Shown piece by piece: positions 25,541 through 37,628 of a stretch of 64,000 bases of DNA. Positions within the stretch are counted from its first letter, which is position 1. The number at the start of each line of letters is the position of its first letter. The stretch comes from Druceiella hillmani (taxonomy: Eukaryota > Arthropoda > Insecta > Lepidoptera > Hepialidae): the NCBI GenBank assembly GCA_039881145.1, contig JAYKKI010000023.1:2013501-2077500 (forward strand), given 5' to 3'. The translations under genes were made by a program, and so were the position numbers. A model generated the notes under the pieces. The model searched no databases. It was given only the letters and a program-made list of their open reading frames with translations, and was not told the DNA's origin.

Positions 25541-26381
25541 CAAGTCCGTAAATAAATAAATAAAAATAGTTTAGTTCTTTTTAGATGGCTAATTAAAAGA
25601 ACATATGTAAAAAATGTTTATTGATAAAATAGACCGAGATAATCCTGAAATGCAATAAATATTTACTTTTTGTCCATATATTTAAAAATTATAAATACGA
25701 CAAAATATGACACAAAACAACCGATGATGTTGGGAAAAGACGTAGTGGTACTTGTAAGAAAACTTCTTCATATGGCTTAGAACTTGTAAATTTACACGTA
25801 TTATCAACGTCACATTTCAATACATTACACTCGAGTTCACGTTAAAAAAAAAGTGTTCACAGAGGCGGTATTATGTATATCATGTACTCAGACCGTGACT
25901 TTGAAGTTTAGATCAGGCAACTTGGAGGTATTCAAGAAGAGACGAAGTATATGTACATGCATAGATTGTCACGTATTTCAATAGAAATAAGGGGTAATTC
26001 AAACAGAAAAAACGTTTTGTTGCATTCATTTTAGAAAAATATGAAGAAAATGTGTAATGTTCCACAATTATTGAATATCGTCTCGGAAATCATTTTTTTT
26101 TATATAAAAAGAATTACGCTTTTTAAAAAAAATTAACCATTTACTTAATTTATTGCATTAATTTATTCAAACGATTATTTTATTTCCGTTTTGAAAATAT
26201 AGTCGTTTTTTTATTGTGCATCCGCTAACTATATTTATACCTATTAATTTGTATACGTCTTTTTAGATGCTTTTATAATAATTTTTTTGATAATTAGTTT
26301 AAAAAATGTCTAATTTTTGCACTTGTCCCAATATGTTTCTTAGTAATATCGTAGAATGCTCCGTAACAGTAAGGCCGTTAA

Positions 26382-26880
26382 GTAGGTAATGAAAAAAATA
26401 AAAACTTTCCAAAGTAACAGTTTGATTTTATTAATAATATGGTTACCCGATTTTGCCTGGATAAAAGAAGGGATCATGACTCTAACTTTTTTTTGTTTGA
26501 TGTTTAATCTACAAAGTTAATATGTTAGGTTTTGAGTATAATTATGCGCGTCTGATTATCTGAAATGGAATTGTTAAGTTGGTAATGTGTGTTAAGTTGG
26601 TAATGAAAAAAATAAAAACTTTCTAACGTAACAAAAGTTTGATTTGATTAGTAATATGGTTGCCCGATTTTCCCTAGATAAAAAAGGGATCATGACTCAA
26701 CCTTTTTTTTAATAATTACTTGGAATTTCGTAGCAAAAAAATATAGTTTAATAACACTTTGCTCTACTGTGCAACCCGTTTTCCACTTGAAATAGTTCTG
26801 GTTGTTTGTTTTTTAATCTACGATGTTTTGAGATTAATTATGCGCGTCTGATTTACTGAAATGGAATTGTTCTCATCAAA
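26382..26880. repeat. Diverged direct duplication, 214-296 bp
   Basis: GGTAATGAAAAAAATAAAAAC occurs from 26385 and again from 26599. GGGATCATGACTC and ATTATGCGCGTCTGATT recur in the same order (the latter at 26541 and 26837). The second copy is longer through an insertion around 26715-26810. Confidence 0.85.
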
Positions 26881-27500
26881 GCCGATTTGGTTTCATGTGA
26901 TAATATTGTTTAAAAGAACATGGACATATGAATGGATAGTGTCTTGTTGGCCACGAAGCTGGGCCATGAAGCAGCTACCAGCCAGACCGGTTATGCTGGC
27001 GTATACCTGTTTACGCACATCAAAGAATTACATTATGGACATCATACGGCCACCGGATACGTAATGTCTTGCTTGTAATGCTATAGGTGTGATAGTTTCT
27101 TATAATATGTTGTAGGAGCTTGTGCTGTCTTTGTTCGTGGAGCAACGAGGGCTAAGTATCAGATGAGATAAGTGCGTTCTGTACTCTGCGTGACACTTAG
27201 TATTCTGCGTGTATTATGTGTTCTGCGTGTATTCTGTTTGACACTATTCCCGGGTTGTCTCAGGGCCCCTCCTGGGGTCCGTAACGACTCACCTCACACA
27301 AAAAGGGAACCTTCGAAAGTCCCCTAATAGTGTATCCCGTATCTACAATCACAGTGCTTCCACCCATCTGGGTTGGGTGTTTTGTGTGGTCCGTCTTAAA
27401 AAATGGTAAGCTTCCCAGTAACACTTTTGCCAGTCTCTTTTTATCAATACAAAACAATTCCGCCAACGGAAATGAAAGTTTAATTATGATCAATCACGTA
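26861..27500. other. Unidentified GC-richer segment
   Basis: From 26940 to 27060 and 27240 to 27400 the DNA is richer in GC. Open frames on both strands (27260-27493 minus, 27330-27518 plus, 26861-27064 plus) overlap, and none shows a domain. TTCTGCGTGTATT is repeated around 27190-27240. It may be transposon-derived, but I recognise no family. Confidence 0.3.
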
Positions 27501-27519
27501 ACACTGCATTGGTACTAAA

Positions 27520-29800
27520 TATTAGACACGAATTTAGTCAGAACTATTGGTTTGTCAGGTGAAAAGTTTAACTTAAGCATAATTTTCATTAAGGACAACG
27601 ATTTGGAATATTTATGACATATATTATCATCCAGGAATATTTTTGGTGTAAAATAAGGCATATGATTTTCAAGAGCGCTGTATACGATTGAATACGTGTC
27701 TCATAATAATCATATGGTCATATACTGCATCCTCAGACCTCGTTTTCATAGTAACTTATTGTTGTTATAAATTAAAATTCAAAACATGAGAAGAAAAGTA
27801 TCTGTTTTAATCTGCTACCGTAAGGACAAAAAATAACAGTTTGATTATTGTGATAATTCTGACAAAAATAATACGATATGAACGACCGCTAACAAACAAA
27901 GAAAATAGTAATTGACTTCTCCAATTTCAGGATCACTCCAACGTTCCGAGTCCATTAATAAAGGACTGTAACTAATATATAGTTTAATGTTGCTGTGTTT
28001 TAATCTGCCTCTGTATCAGCACTATTTTTAATTTTCGTGACGTACTGTACAAAGAATGTCAATGTTATTTAATGTCTGCATAACTGTAACGTCAAGATGT
28101 ATATGTGTTTATATTTTTTTGCCCGTCTCTTATCTAAATATAAATATAAAGCAATAATAATGGAATGAAATCACCGTTTCTCCTAACATAGGTCATTTCA
28201 CACCTTCTTTTCATACGTTGATGATTCTTCACATCGGCATCTACTATACATTCTGCAATTTGATCCACTTATGTTTTTTTTGTACTTCCATTTTTTTTGC
28301 TTATCACTTTACGCATAATTTTATTAAAAACCGTATTTTCAACATTTTCAAATCGTCTCTACGTCCCTATTAGCGATTTTGGTCCGTTGAGTAAACTCTT
28401 CGGCACATATTACCTAATTTTCTTATTTTATCTGCACTAAGTTTATTTTCAACATTCTTACTTCTTTGCGTAATTGTAAACACAAATACAATATTACAGC
28501 TATTCTCTTGTGACAGAAACGTGACATTCAGCACTGACATCACTTCTATTAGTGTAGACTAGATCTTTTCGTTCTCTTTTATAACCAGTTTCATTAAAGT
28601 ATTATTCTAAACTAATTGTAAAATTGTATAATTAAAGTTGTAATACTTATTGTTTGTTTTTGCCTCGTCTAAGTTTTAATACGTATCGATTGATTGCCTA
28701 ACATGTAACTGATTACTCGGTATACACTCGTAATTTACTTAGAAAAAAGGCGTTGGTACGAAACAGGCTTTTGTTTTTGTATAATTCGCAGGTCGATGAA
28801 TAGTATATTATAAAACTTATTGTTGCACTATTCTATCGTGTGTTGCTTACGAGTTTCTTCTGGATAATTTTGGAGATAAAAAGAATTTTGTCTAGTAAGA
28901 AGTGCAACACTTATTACGGTAAATGCATCTTGTATTGTATTAGTGTAATGCATTTTGTATTGTAATATGGCAACGAGTTATGAGCGATTATATTCACTCC
29001 AAGGCCTTTTAATTAGTCACTGCGTTAAAACTGTTTATGCCGAAGTGTGTTTGATGCCTCTGGTGGGCTTTATCGTCTCTAAAGTTAAGTATTTCTCGTG
29101 TGAGAGATAATATTTGAAGTGCTATATAAATTTCTAAATTTTGTTGCTGATTACAATACAGATTATAGTAAACGTCAGAAATCAATACCGAGTATGGGTA
29201 ACATGGGTTGAGGTGTGAAAGGTGATCATAATTTTCCCTATTTCTAATACATATATTGGAAATATGAACGTAAAATAATGTTATACCTATGTTACTCTCC
29301 ATAGTTCCCACAGATCTTGGTTAACATAATTTGATCTGTTTTAGGAACTAAAAACTTATGATATATATTTAATATAACTTCCCAGGGGACGTGAGAAACA
29401 GAATGATGATTACGGCCATTTTTTTATAATTTAAGTATTGTTTATCTTATTTCGTTCTAAACTATAAAAGTGAAACGTATGATTATCCTTTGAACATATG
29501 CAATTTATTTTTGAGATCATAAAAGCTCGGCTTCAAGGAAATAGGGTTCAGTAACTCTCGTTGTTAAACAAATTGTAATTTGTATTTCGAAAATATTGGA
29601 ATTATGAATCAATAAAATAAAGATAAAAAAAATATCCTAGATCCAATTTTTGTTCAGATAATCGCTACAGATGCGATACGCCAGTTTATTCCAACACTGA
29701 TTACACAGAGCAAGAACACACAGTATTGCGGCGGTTATGTTTATTTTATTAAAGACTGCGGACAGTTTTTCTATAATACCGAGGTCTTTTTTTTCAAATT
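27520..29800. other. Unannotated AT-rich stretch
   Basis: No gene or RNA recognised. A 30-bp direct repeat around AATGCAT(C/T)TTGTATTGTA is near 28921. An acceptor-like CTTCTCCAATTTCAG ends at 27931 but has no matching donor. Confidence 0.45.
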
Positions 29801-29810
29801 TTGTTTCAAT

Positions 29811-30105
29811 CGGTGATATGAACAGTGAATTCCTCTTATGATCCATACATTTATGATACCGAAAGGAAAATTTATCCAGTCTAGTTCTCAAAAAGTATTT
29901 TATCGGTATAAAATTTTCATATTATCATTTGAACAGGTTTTCTTTTATTCTTTTTTTTTAATTTTTATTTCTCTCGGTGATATGAACAGTGAATTCCTCT
30001 TATGATCCATACATTTATGATACCGAAAGGAAAATTTATGCAGTCTAGTTCTCAAAAAGTATTTTATCGGTATAAAATTCTAATTTTATGATTTGAACAG
30101 GTTTT
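29811..30105. repeat. Two-unit direct repeat, period 164 bp
   Basis: CGGTGATATGAACAGTGAAT begins at 29811 and 29975, and about 115-130 bp after it is nearly identical in both units (one C/G difference in TTTATCCAGTC versus TTTATGCAGTC). A T-rich spacer separates them. It is a recent local duplication. The minus frames crossing it are chance frames. Confidence 0.92.
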
Positions 30106-30429
30106 GGAAATCTGTAGCATGAGTAAGAAATATACAGACATCGTGTTGATTCCGTAAATATTTTGTTTTTGCCGCTTCAAAGTGTTAATACCATTTTTTT
30201 TGGAGTACCTAATGAAGCACCACATTGCATTTGTTCGAATATTGTGAGAAGATGTGGTGAAGCAGCGCATGATGAAGAAACGTGTAAGTGGAAGGGTGCC
30301 CGGTGCTGGTAAATCTGGAAGTGAGCAAATTTAAAATAGTACTCTATTTTTCGAACACAAAAATTAGGAATTACAAGGATATGTGGCCTAGGGAAGAGTA
30401 CGTGATCAGTTTCAGTAATTAAATATGCT

Positions 30430-30570
30430 TGTTATTGTTCGAAGTGTCGAGTGGTGTCCGTATTTGGTATTCATTTCGTGCGTTAGACAAGTAGTGTCCA
30501 TGGTCGTGACAATGGCGCGAGCGGGCTAAATAACGGCGTTTTCAATATTTCCTGCGCGTAGCTATTAATT
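30430..30570. promoter_or_regulatory. Small GC-raised block
   Basis: Contains GTGACAATGGCGCGAGCGGG followed by TAAATAACGGCG. Non-repetitive and richer in CpG than its surroundings. Possible regulatory element by composition only. Confidence 0.18.
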
Positions 30571-30974
30571 TGTTCAAAAGTTGTGTCTAGACAGGACAAA
30601 ATTAGACCAGGGACCTTGGCGTGATTTATTAAAGTTTTGAATTATATATTCAATGTTTGATGAGTGTACCGTCTATAGCGTTTAGTTAAGACATTAAAAA
30701 CGTAAACTGTTAGTCTGGTGAAGTAATTATAAAGGGCCGTTAAATGGGCAGTAGGCATCTGTCATTAGTCGGATTCATTTCGTATGAGTACATATATTCG
30801 GGCAAATCGGAATTCATAAATAACTTTCACTATTAACCGATTTTGAAAAAAAACTGGAGATTCTCAATTCGTCTGCATATTTTTTTATGGATGTTCTATG
30901 ATAATTCTTTACCAAGTGAACCGATTTTAATTATTTATTTTTATTTGAAAAGGAGTGCTTTAGGAGTGGTCCCT

Positions 30975-31405
30975 TATAAATGTGATGATGATCTGATGAT
31001 TAAATCCGGAAATGAACGATGGAACTCCTTAACGAATGGTAGTAAATCGAGTACGATTCAAGATATTTACGTATATAGTTACTTTGCAAAATAACTGTAC
31101 CACGTACTAGGTCAGGGCCTGATGACGAGTTTTGGAGATGAACAGTTGAATTCCTTAAAGGATATTAGTGAATCAACCATGATTAAAGATATTTGCTACT
31201 AGTAGTTGTTACTTTGAAAAATAACTACGCCGTCGACCAGGTGAGAGTTGATGATGAGTTTTGAATATGAACAATGGAACTCCTTAACGGATGGTACTAA
31301 ATTAAACTTGACTCAAGTTTCTTTTGCTATGGTAGTTGTTACTTTGCAAAATAATTACACCATCAACCATATCCGAGTTTGATGATACGTTCTGGAGATC
31401 AACTT
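30975..31405. repeat. Degenerate 130-bp tandem array, about three units
   Basis: TTACTTTG(C/A)AAAATAA at 31079, 31209 and 31339 gives a strict 130-bp period. GGAACTCCTTAACG(A/G)ATGGTA and ACCA(T/C)...GAGTTTTG phrases recur between. The 83-codon frame at 30843-31094 lies mostly in unit 1 and is not conserved in the other units. Confidence 0.88.
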
Positions 31406-31409
31406 ATCG

Positions 31410-32350
31410 ACGATTAACTTAAGTAATTGTAATTTTTTTATTATAAATAGACCTTTTATGAATTTATTTCTTATTATGCGTACATTAGAAGTTAAGGTTT
31501 TCAATTTACATTATAAATTAAATTATAAATTTGTTTACCTTAGTCGACATTACTGAAAGTCGAAAGAGTTGAAAACATTGACATACATGGCTTATAAATA
31601 TTCATCATGTTGAACGATTGATTGACCCTTAGATGGTACCCGTTAGAGTCAATCTTGAAGCAAATTTGATGCTGTAGGTGCAATTGGTTCACGGGGTCTT
31701 TCTGCAGCTTTCCTCCATTTTTTCCATTCAGTTGCCGCGAATTATTTATATAAATTAATTCCTTAGTTTCTTAGGTCTACTTTTATTTGATTCAATCATA
31801 TTTTCTTTGGTGCACTTTGCTGAAGTTGCCACTGATCAGGTCGAGTTTTCCAAAGAAGCCGGTAAGGAATTACGGATTTAGTTATGATATTACGTTGGAT
31901 ATCTTATTGAAATGTTGCAAAAGGGCAAAAGTTGCAAAAATGATGTATTTAACGAATTATATAAAGGCCTAACGAAATAATGGGTATCATATTTCGTAGT
32001 ATTTATGCTTCAATGTACACTTTTAACATCACGGGTATGAATGCTAAGAGATCGCCGAAAGTCGGACAGTTTCTATGTATCTGTTGTTTCTTTTGTGTTT
32101 TTTTCTTTGTGTAAATTCTATACGTGTGAAAAAGATGACAATAGAAAATGTTGATCGCTCATTTTTTAAATTGTTTACGCATGCACAAATATATTGTTGT
32201 GATGTTGTAGTGAATTTTATTGCAGAATATTGCAATACCATTAGTATAATATTGTTTCTTAATGATAAATAATTATGAATGAATATTGGTTATTCAGAAT
32301 CAAATTTATTTATGATCAATATCGATCACGAACATAAAATATTATAATTT
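31410..32350. other. Unannotated AT-rich stretch
   Basis: No gene or RNA recognised. Overlapping short frames on both strands near 32044-32272 are expected chance frames. Confidence 0.45.
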
Positions 32351-32355
32351 TATTC

Positions 32356-32610
32356 ATCGCCCCGAGATTGCATTTCGCATTCAAGGAACGAATCGGTTTC
32401 TTCGGCTCTCGTTCACCGATCGGCCGGGAGGTATTGGAGCCGCAGGGCCGAGCTGCGCCGTCAAGGTCGGTGGGTCGTTGACCTGTGGAGTTGCGCTCCG
32501 TGCCCCGCGCCCACCGCCGCCGGGGACGCGCTCTCGCGTTCGGCACCGCCGGCCGTTAATTGGTGCGTGGTCACTTGTGTTGGCCACTGGGTGCCGGCCG
32601 GTCTGATGTC
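32356..32610. promoter_or_regulatory. CpG-rich island, candidate promoter or untranslated exon
   Basis: The sharpest GC and CpG peak in the window, from about CCCCGAGATTGC to TGCCGGCCGGTC, flanked on both sides by very AT-rich DNA. Frames on the minus strand (32316-32546, 32381-32587) give arginine/proline-rich peptides typical of GC-rich DNA read in any frame, so I do not call them genes. Not similar to any repeat here. It could be a promoter, a developmental enhancer or a GC-rich mobile-element fragment. Confidence 0.35.
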
Positions 32611-33427
32611 AGTTGGTTTTTAAACTATAGAGAAAGGCCGTTATTTACAAAGAGTTGTAGTCGTTTACGGAATTCCGTTATCCCGATTTGTTTACTAGAT
32701 GATTTTTAGTTGTACCAACCAAACATATCCGATTTGGTTTTTCATACATATCGATTTTGGAGCGATCGATTCGATTTTTTTTACTGTTTCTATGGATGCT
32801 TCTATGGAGATTTCTTTTGTATTATTTTTATTAAATTTCACTGATATTTTATTAATTGTCTGCGATGAAATAGTCCTTTATCTCATTATAAATTAATTTA
32901 CTTCCTGTCGACCGTATTGATATACTTATTTATACGGTATAACATTTATTTTATTGATTTCCGGAGGGAGTTTAAAATTGAAAAAGAGTAATAGAAACTC
33001 AATTTAATTTTGAAAGTCTGCACTCGATGAGGTGCACGAAAATAATTTCCTTCCAAATTTTCATTTTAAAAGATTTTGCTTCATATTAAAGGTGGTCCAC
33101 GTTTGAAATAAGCTTCTTGTAAATTTTAATGCGTATAGGTTTAAAATATTAGAAACTAGGGGCTGTGACAGATAAGTGGAAGAACGAAAATGAAGAAAAT
33201 CATAAAAGTTCCTTCTTTAACTGTGGCACTCTATAAATGTAATAGTCTGAAAATGTGTACTCAGAAAATAAAGATAGAACATGAAATGAAGTCTTGGGAG
33301 ATCGTTTGATAATAATCGTTACAGCTTGCTCTAAGATATGTAAATTTTTGTGAACAAAAATATTATTAAAAATAAACAGTTATTAAAAATTGTATAGCCT
33401 TAAATTGAGTTTATAGTTTGAAATATT

Positions 33428-33730
33428 GAATATATTTGGCGTTCATTTTGTAGAAATTCATTATCCACAATTAAATGAAACTACGTGATGTAGTATTATT
33501 TCTACTTTCTTTAATTTCTTTACCACGACCTAGGTTTCGTTGTATTACATCCTCAGGTGGGACAACATCTTTGTTACATCTTTGCTAATATCCCACCTGA
33601 AGATGTTGTAATACAACGAAACCTAGGTCGTGATAAAGAAATTAAAGAAAGTAGAAATAATACTACATCACGTAGTTTCATTTAATTGTTTATAGTTTGA
33701 ATTATTCTGCAAACAGTTTTTGAAAATATT
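33428..33730. mobile_element. Fold-back element, copy 2 of 3
   Basis: The core at 33474-33682 has near-perfect arms of about 90 bp, starting AATGAAACTACGTGATGTAG, and a short loop around CATCTTTGTTACATC. The outer left flank GAATATATTTGGC...TTTTGTAGAAATTCAT matches copy 3. Its right counterpart is much more eroded. A long perfect stem of this kind would fold into a stable hairpin if transcribed. Confidence 0.88.
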
Positions 33731-33994
33731 TAACAGTTGTTGACAGTTTTAATGATCTTTGGTTTTTCTTGACCAACTTAAAGTCTTTCTTAGTCGTTTT
33801 GTTCTGAATACCGCCAGATTTAACTTATATTGATTATTATGTTGAAAGCGAGTTTAATATATTCACTACTGACCAAAATTTTACTACACTCTAGTGAATG
33901 AACCACTTTTTCTGTTATATAATGTAATTTTCTAATAAAATGCTTAGTCGTATGTAAAATTTAGTTGTTCTTCACAAAGTTATATATAAAAACT

Positions 33995-34425
33995 ATCATT
34001 TCTTCATTATAATGCGTTTAGTTTATAAAATATTCAATAGAAAGCAGGAGCATACAAGCTTGTGGACGCCTATATTAGGTGATGAGTTGCAGGGGGAATT
34101 CGTGAATATCGTGAAGTTCGTGAAGTTGTTCACATAGTTTTTCATAAAAGCTATCATTTCTACATTATGATCGGGTTTAGTTTATAAAATATTCAATAGA
34201 AAGCAGGAGCATACAAGCTTGTGGACGCCTATATTAGGCGATGAGTTGCAGGGGGATTTCGTGAACATCGTGAAGTTAGTGAAGTTGTTCACATAGTTAT
34301 ACATAAAAGCTATCATTTCTACATTATGATGGGTTTAGTTTATAAAATATTCAATAGAAAGCAGGAGCATACAAGCTTGTGGACGCCTGTATTAGGCGAT
34401 GAGTTGCAGGGGGAATTTGTGACAT
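33995..34425. repeat. 158-159 bp tandem array, about 2.7 units
   Basis: AAGCAGGAGCATACAAGCTT recurs at 34042, 34201 and 34359. Units are nearly identical (GTTTATAAAATATTCAATAG, GGACGCCT(A/G)TATTAGG, GATGAGTTGCAGGGGG) and include a sub-repeat CGTGAAGTT(C/A)GTGAAGTTGT. High unit identity means recent expansion. Confidence 0.95.
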
Positions 34426-34439
34426 CTATATTTACGTGT

Positions 34440-34830
34440 AACGCAGACGAAGGGTTTTTAAAGGCGATGAGTTGCTAACCGACCACTGCCGATTTTTGTT
34501 CGACAAAGTCTATAGCCGTCTTTCTACCGACTCAATTCATATATCAAAAGACACGTTTCGCCGACTTAATGTCTCCCGTCTGCGCCAGCACATTTTTTGC
34601 CGTATATTTTATCCTTTTCTTCGTTAGCGGATTTGAACTTACAACGTTCGGATTGACGAGAATTGCCCCAACTTTTATATAGGAGCAATTTTTGCACGGC
34701 GTGTGCGTTTAAGTATTAAGTATCGCATGTTCAATTTTCCCGATCATTATCGGAACGTTTATTATCGGTCGTCTGCGTTGCGCGTTAAGCGACCAGCACA
34801 GAAAATGTTGATTTAGCTCTGGTTTTTGGA
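34440..34830. promoter_or_regulatory. GC-raised, CpG-containing block
   Basis: Begins with GGCGATGAGTTGC, which echoes the array just before it, then continues as unique sequence with many CG dinucleotides (GCCGTC, CGCCGAC, TATCGGTCGTCTGCG). No exon structure. Candidate regulatory DNA by composition. Confidence 0.22.
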
Positions 34831-34981
34831 AGTTTTCTTTTCCTTCCTAGTTTCCTTCAGTCTAAAGTTTACAATACTCGAGCTGTCTATTCATTAGCAA
34901 TATATAATTGTATTACAGTGAATATAAGTTTTTATTATTTGTGGCTATTCCATTGGATACTCAGGTCGCTAAGTAATGAGA

Positions 34982-36123
34982 AAAGAGTAAACGCTATAGA
35001 ATATACTTCTATTTAATTATTCGTATAGATAATACTATATTTACTTTAGCGTAAGGTAAAAGTGGGATAGATGCCCAACTTTTTGCAAAAAAGTTATATT
35101 TTTAAAACAATAAAGGTTATATAAATAATTTTAACGATTGTTAATATAATTGTCCTGGGTCTTTGAAATGGTAAATAAAAAGCAAGTTTCTAATATGCTT
35201 ATGTGTCATTATCTACGAGCTGTTTTATTTAAGGCAAATTCACCGTTATCCATAATCTCTATGATTTTATCAATGGGTTGGGTTACTATCGAGGCATCTA
35301 TCCTCATACGGCGACTATCCCACTTTTACCCTACATAATTCCGCAGGACCCAACTGGACCTTGCTATTGGGTTGTCGCCTTCTGTAGCAATTTCGAAAGA
35401 GCGCCGAAAACAATATTCTTTGTGAAATGATTAATTAACCCCTCGCGTCTCTCACCCGTCCTCCCTTCGTCACTTCCCTTTAATCTCGACTCTTTTGTTT
35501 TGTTTTCTTCGAATTTATATCTTTACTGGCTTAATTACACTCAGCAGATGTAGTCTGGGCGTCTGGCGACATTAAAGTTCCAGCTATTGTTGCGAGTGTT
35601 CTAGTTGATGACTCGTCATTGAGTGTTCTGGATTATAAAAAGATTTATGAAACTAAATGAAAAACCTTTTTCCATGAATCGTTTGAGAACTGTGTCGTCA
35701 AGAATACATTGGTTTAAGTAGAAAAGCTTGGAATATAAATATGTATACATTAAGTAAAGTAAAGTCTTTATTTTGAGATTAAAATAAAGTAATGAAAATT
35801 ATATAACAGGAGTAGGTTTATTGATGAAAATAATATGCCCAACATAACCAACTACCAACACGGTAGGTCCTCTTTCTTAGAGGATTAAGAAATGAGACTT
35901 TTTTCTTATATAAATACAATAAATACTTGCTTTTTATTTACTATTATTACCCAGACAATTGTATTAACAATCGTTAAAATTATTTACATAAACTTCATTG
36001 TTTTAAAAATATAAATTTTTTGCAAAAAGTTGGGCATCTATCCCAGTTTTACCCTAGGTTAAAATTAAATAGTATTATCGATGCGAATAATTGAATAGAA
36101 GTATATTCTAGCGTTTACCTTTT
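34982..36123. mobile_element. Nested long-inverted-repeat element, about 1.14 kb
   Basis: The left arm (34982-35190) and right arm (35921-36123) are reverse complements over about 200 bp with scattered differences, separated by about 730 bp. Shared landmarks are GTAAACGCTA, GAATATACTTCTATT, GGGATAGATGCCCAAC, TTTTTAAAACAAT, TTTTAACGATTGTTAAT and TAAATAAAAAGCAAGT. Inside, GGTAAAAGTGGGATAG at 35064 is matched by its complement at 35316-35331, so a shorter unit of about 270 bp is nested in the left arm. No transposase frame, so non-autonomous. The 62-codon frame 35150-35338 is a chance frame inside it. Confidence 0.8.
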
Positions 36124-36216
36124 TCTTTTTTTCGATAAGCGATGGTGGAAATGGCGGTCACTTACTATACCTCTAAATTATATTATATTGAAGCCATCGG
36201 AATCCTATAAGAAAGG

Positions 36217-36275
36217 TTACATTACAATTATCGATACGAGACATAGCATGTCTCGTATCGATAATTGTAACGTAA
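36217..36275. repeat. Near-perfect short hairpin with TATCGATA in each arm
   Basis: 23-bp perfect arms (36222-36244 and 36248-36270) with a three-base loop AGC. The stem extends four more pairs beyond one mismatch. Each arm contains TATCGATA, which in flies is the DRE core; relevance here is unknown. Confidence 0.92.
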
Positions 36276-36279
36276 GGAT

Positions 36280-37150
36280 GTTTTTATTTTACACTATATA
36301 TAAATGCCAAATGAATTCCAATGAAAACGTAAATGCCAAAAATTCGGAAAATTCTCTTTAGATTATCATCTTAGGTGAAAGTTGATATCAACATAATCGC
36401 TAAGTTCTAAGTAGTGTCTATATTTCGAATTATAATAATGTAGACATTTAAAAGGAAGGCAAACACGTTTTTTAGCATGTAACATAAATCTTATAATTGC
36501 ACTTTTCGTTGTGAAAGGGTGCATAAATGACCTTATTAGGGTTCGATTTTACCTTTGAAGTACAATAATTGATTCCGAAAGGAATAGAGAAGAAAATCTT
36601 AGAAAAATGAAGAGAGGCGGAGTATTCTAATATCCCACTTTGCGATACGAGGGAAAGTAGATAATAGTTGGGTAATTATGAAATGGATTACATTTTTTTC
36701 TTTATTTTCATAATAGTCTCTTCTAACACGACCTTTTATTTGTTATACTTAAGTAATAAAAGTGAAAGTTACGATCGTAATTGAATACTCCAATAAATTG
36801 TGAATAAATGGGATTGAAAGTCTTACGAATTTCTATATTGATGAGAAATATTTAAATAAAAATATATTTAATTATTTATCATCAATATAGAAATTTATAC
36901 GATATATAAATTCAAAGATATAAATTTAAAAAAATCAAGGTTCTTGGGATCGATAATCTGTCATCATAATCTATCATATATATGAGAAGGCGAATAGCAA
37001 GTTTTAAGAGATGAATTTTGTTTATTATTGTTTGTTATTAATCTTGTGTAAAATAATTTTCTACTTATTTAATGGTATGGAAAGATAACAGATAATAAAT
37101 AACAAGAGGTTACATATGTATTTTCACATGCACACGCATATTTACATATA
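36280..37150. other. Unannotated AT-rich stretch
   Basis: No gene or RNA recognised. ATTTCTATATTGATGA at 36831 and its complement near 36877 form a weak inverted pair. Confidence 0.45.
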
Positions 37151-37152
37151 TC

Positions 37153-37273
37153 TGTTTGTGTGTGCGTGCGTGCGTGCGCGCGGGCATGCGGACGTGCGTG
37201 CGTGCGTAAGTGCGTGCGTGCGTGCGTGCGTAAGTGCGTGTGTGCGTGTGAGCGTGCGTGCGTGCGTGTGTGT
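37153..37273. repeat. (TGCG)n/(TG)n alternating microsatellite
   Basis: About 120 bp of TGCGTGCG with AAG and GGG interruptions, an alternating purine-pyrimidine tract with Z-DNA potential. The cysteine/arginine-rich frame at 37160-37387 is the tract read through. Confidence 0.95.
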
Positions 37274-37628
37274 ATAAATATATCTATATTCGCTAACCAT
37301 TTTCATTATAAACGAGACTCCTATTGGCCTATTTTAAGTTCGATTTTTCTTCAATTTGACTACCTGCTCATTTTATCACCGCTTTAGGGATGGTTGAACT
37401 ATCATGTGTGGTTCATCTAATTCCAAAAAGAGTTTATAAATGTTGACATTATGTGGTGTTTATTCAAGGAGTCACGTACATATATACATTTTTAAAATTA
37501 TCCAAAGTTATTGCGTCATTAGAATTGTTTCTAATATGTAAATTAATAGTCTATTAATTTAAATATACTATTTTGCTTGTGAAGGTATTTAACAGCTTAA
37601 TGTGTAATGCATTAAGTTATTGAATACC

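Noticed and set aside
32316..32587. Arginine/proline-rich minus-strand frames over the GC island as a protein
   Set aside because: Such peptides appear whenever GC-rich DNA is read without stops; two frames overlap in the same strand and neither has a domain.
37160..37387. Cysteine/arginine-rich frame
   Set aside because: Translation of a TGCG microsatellite.
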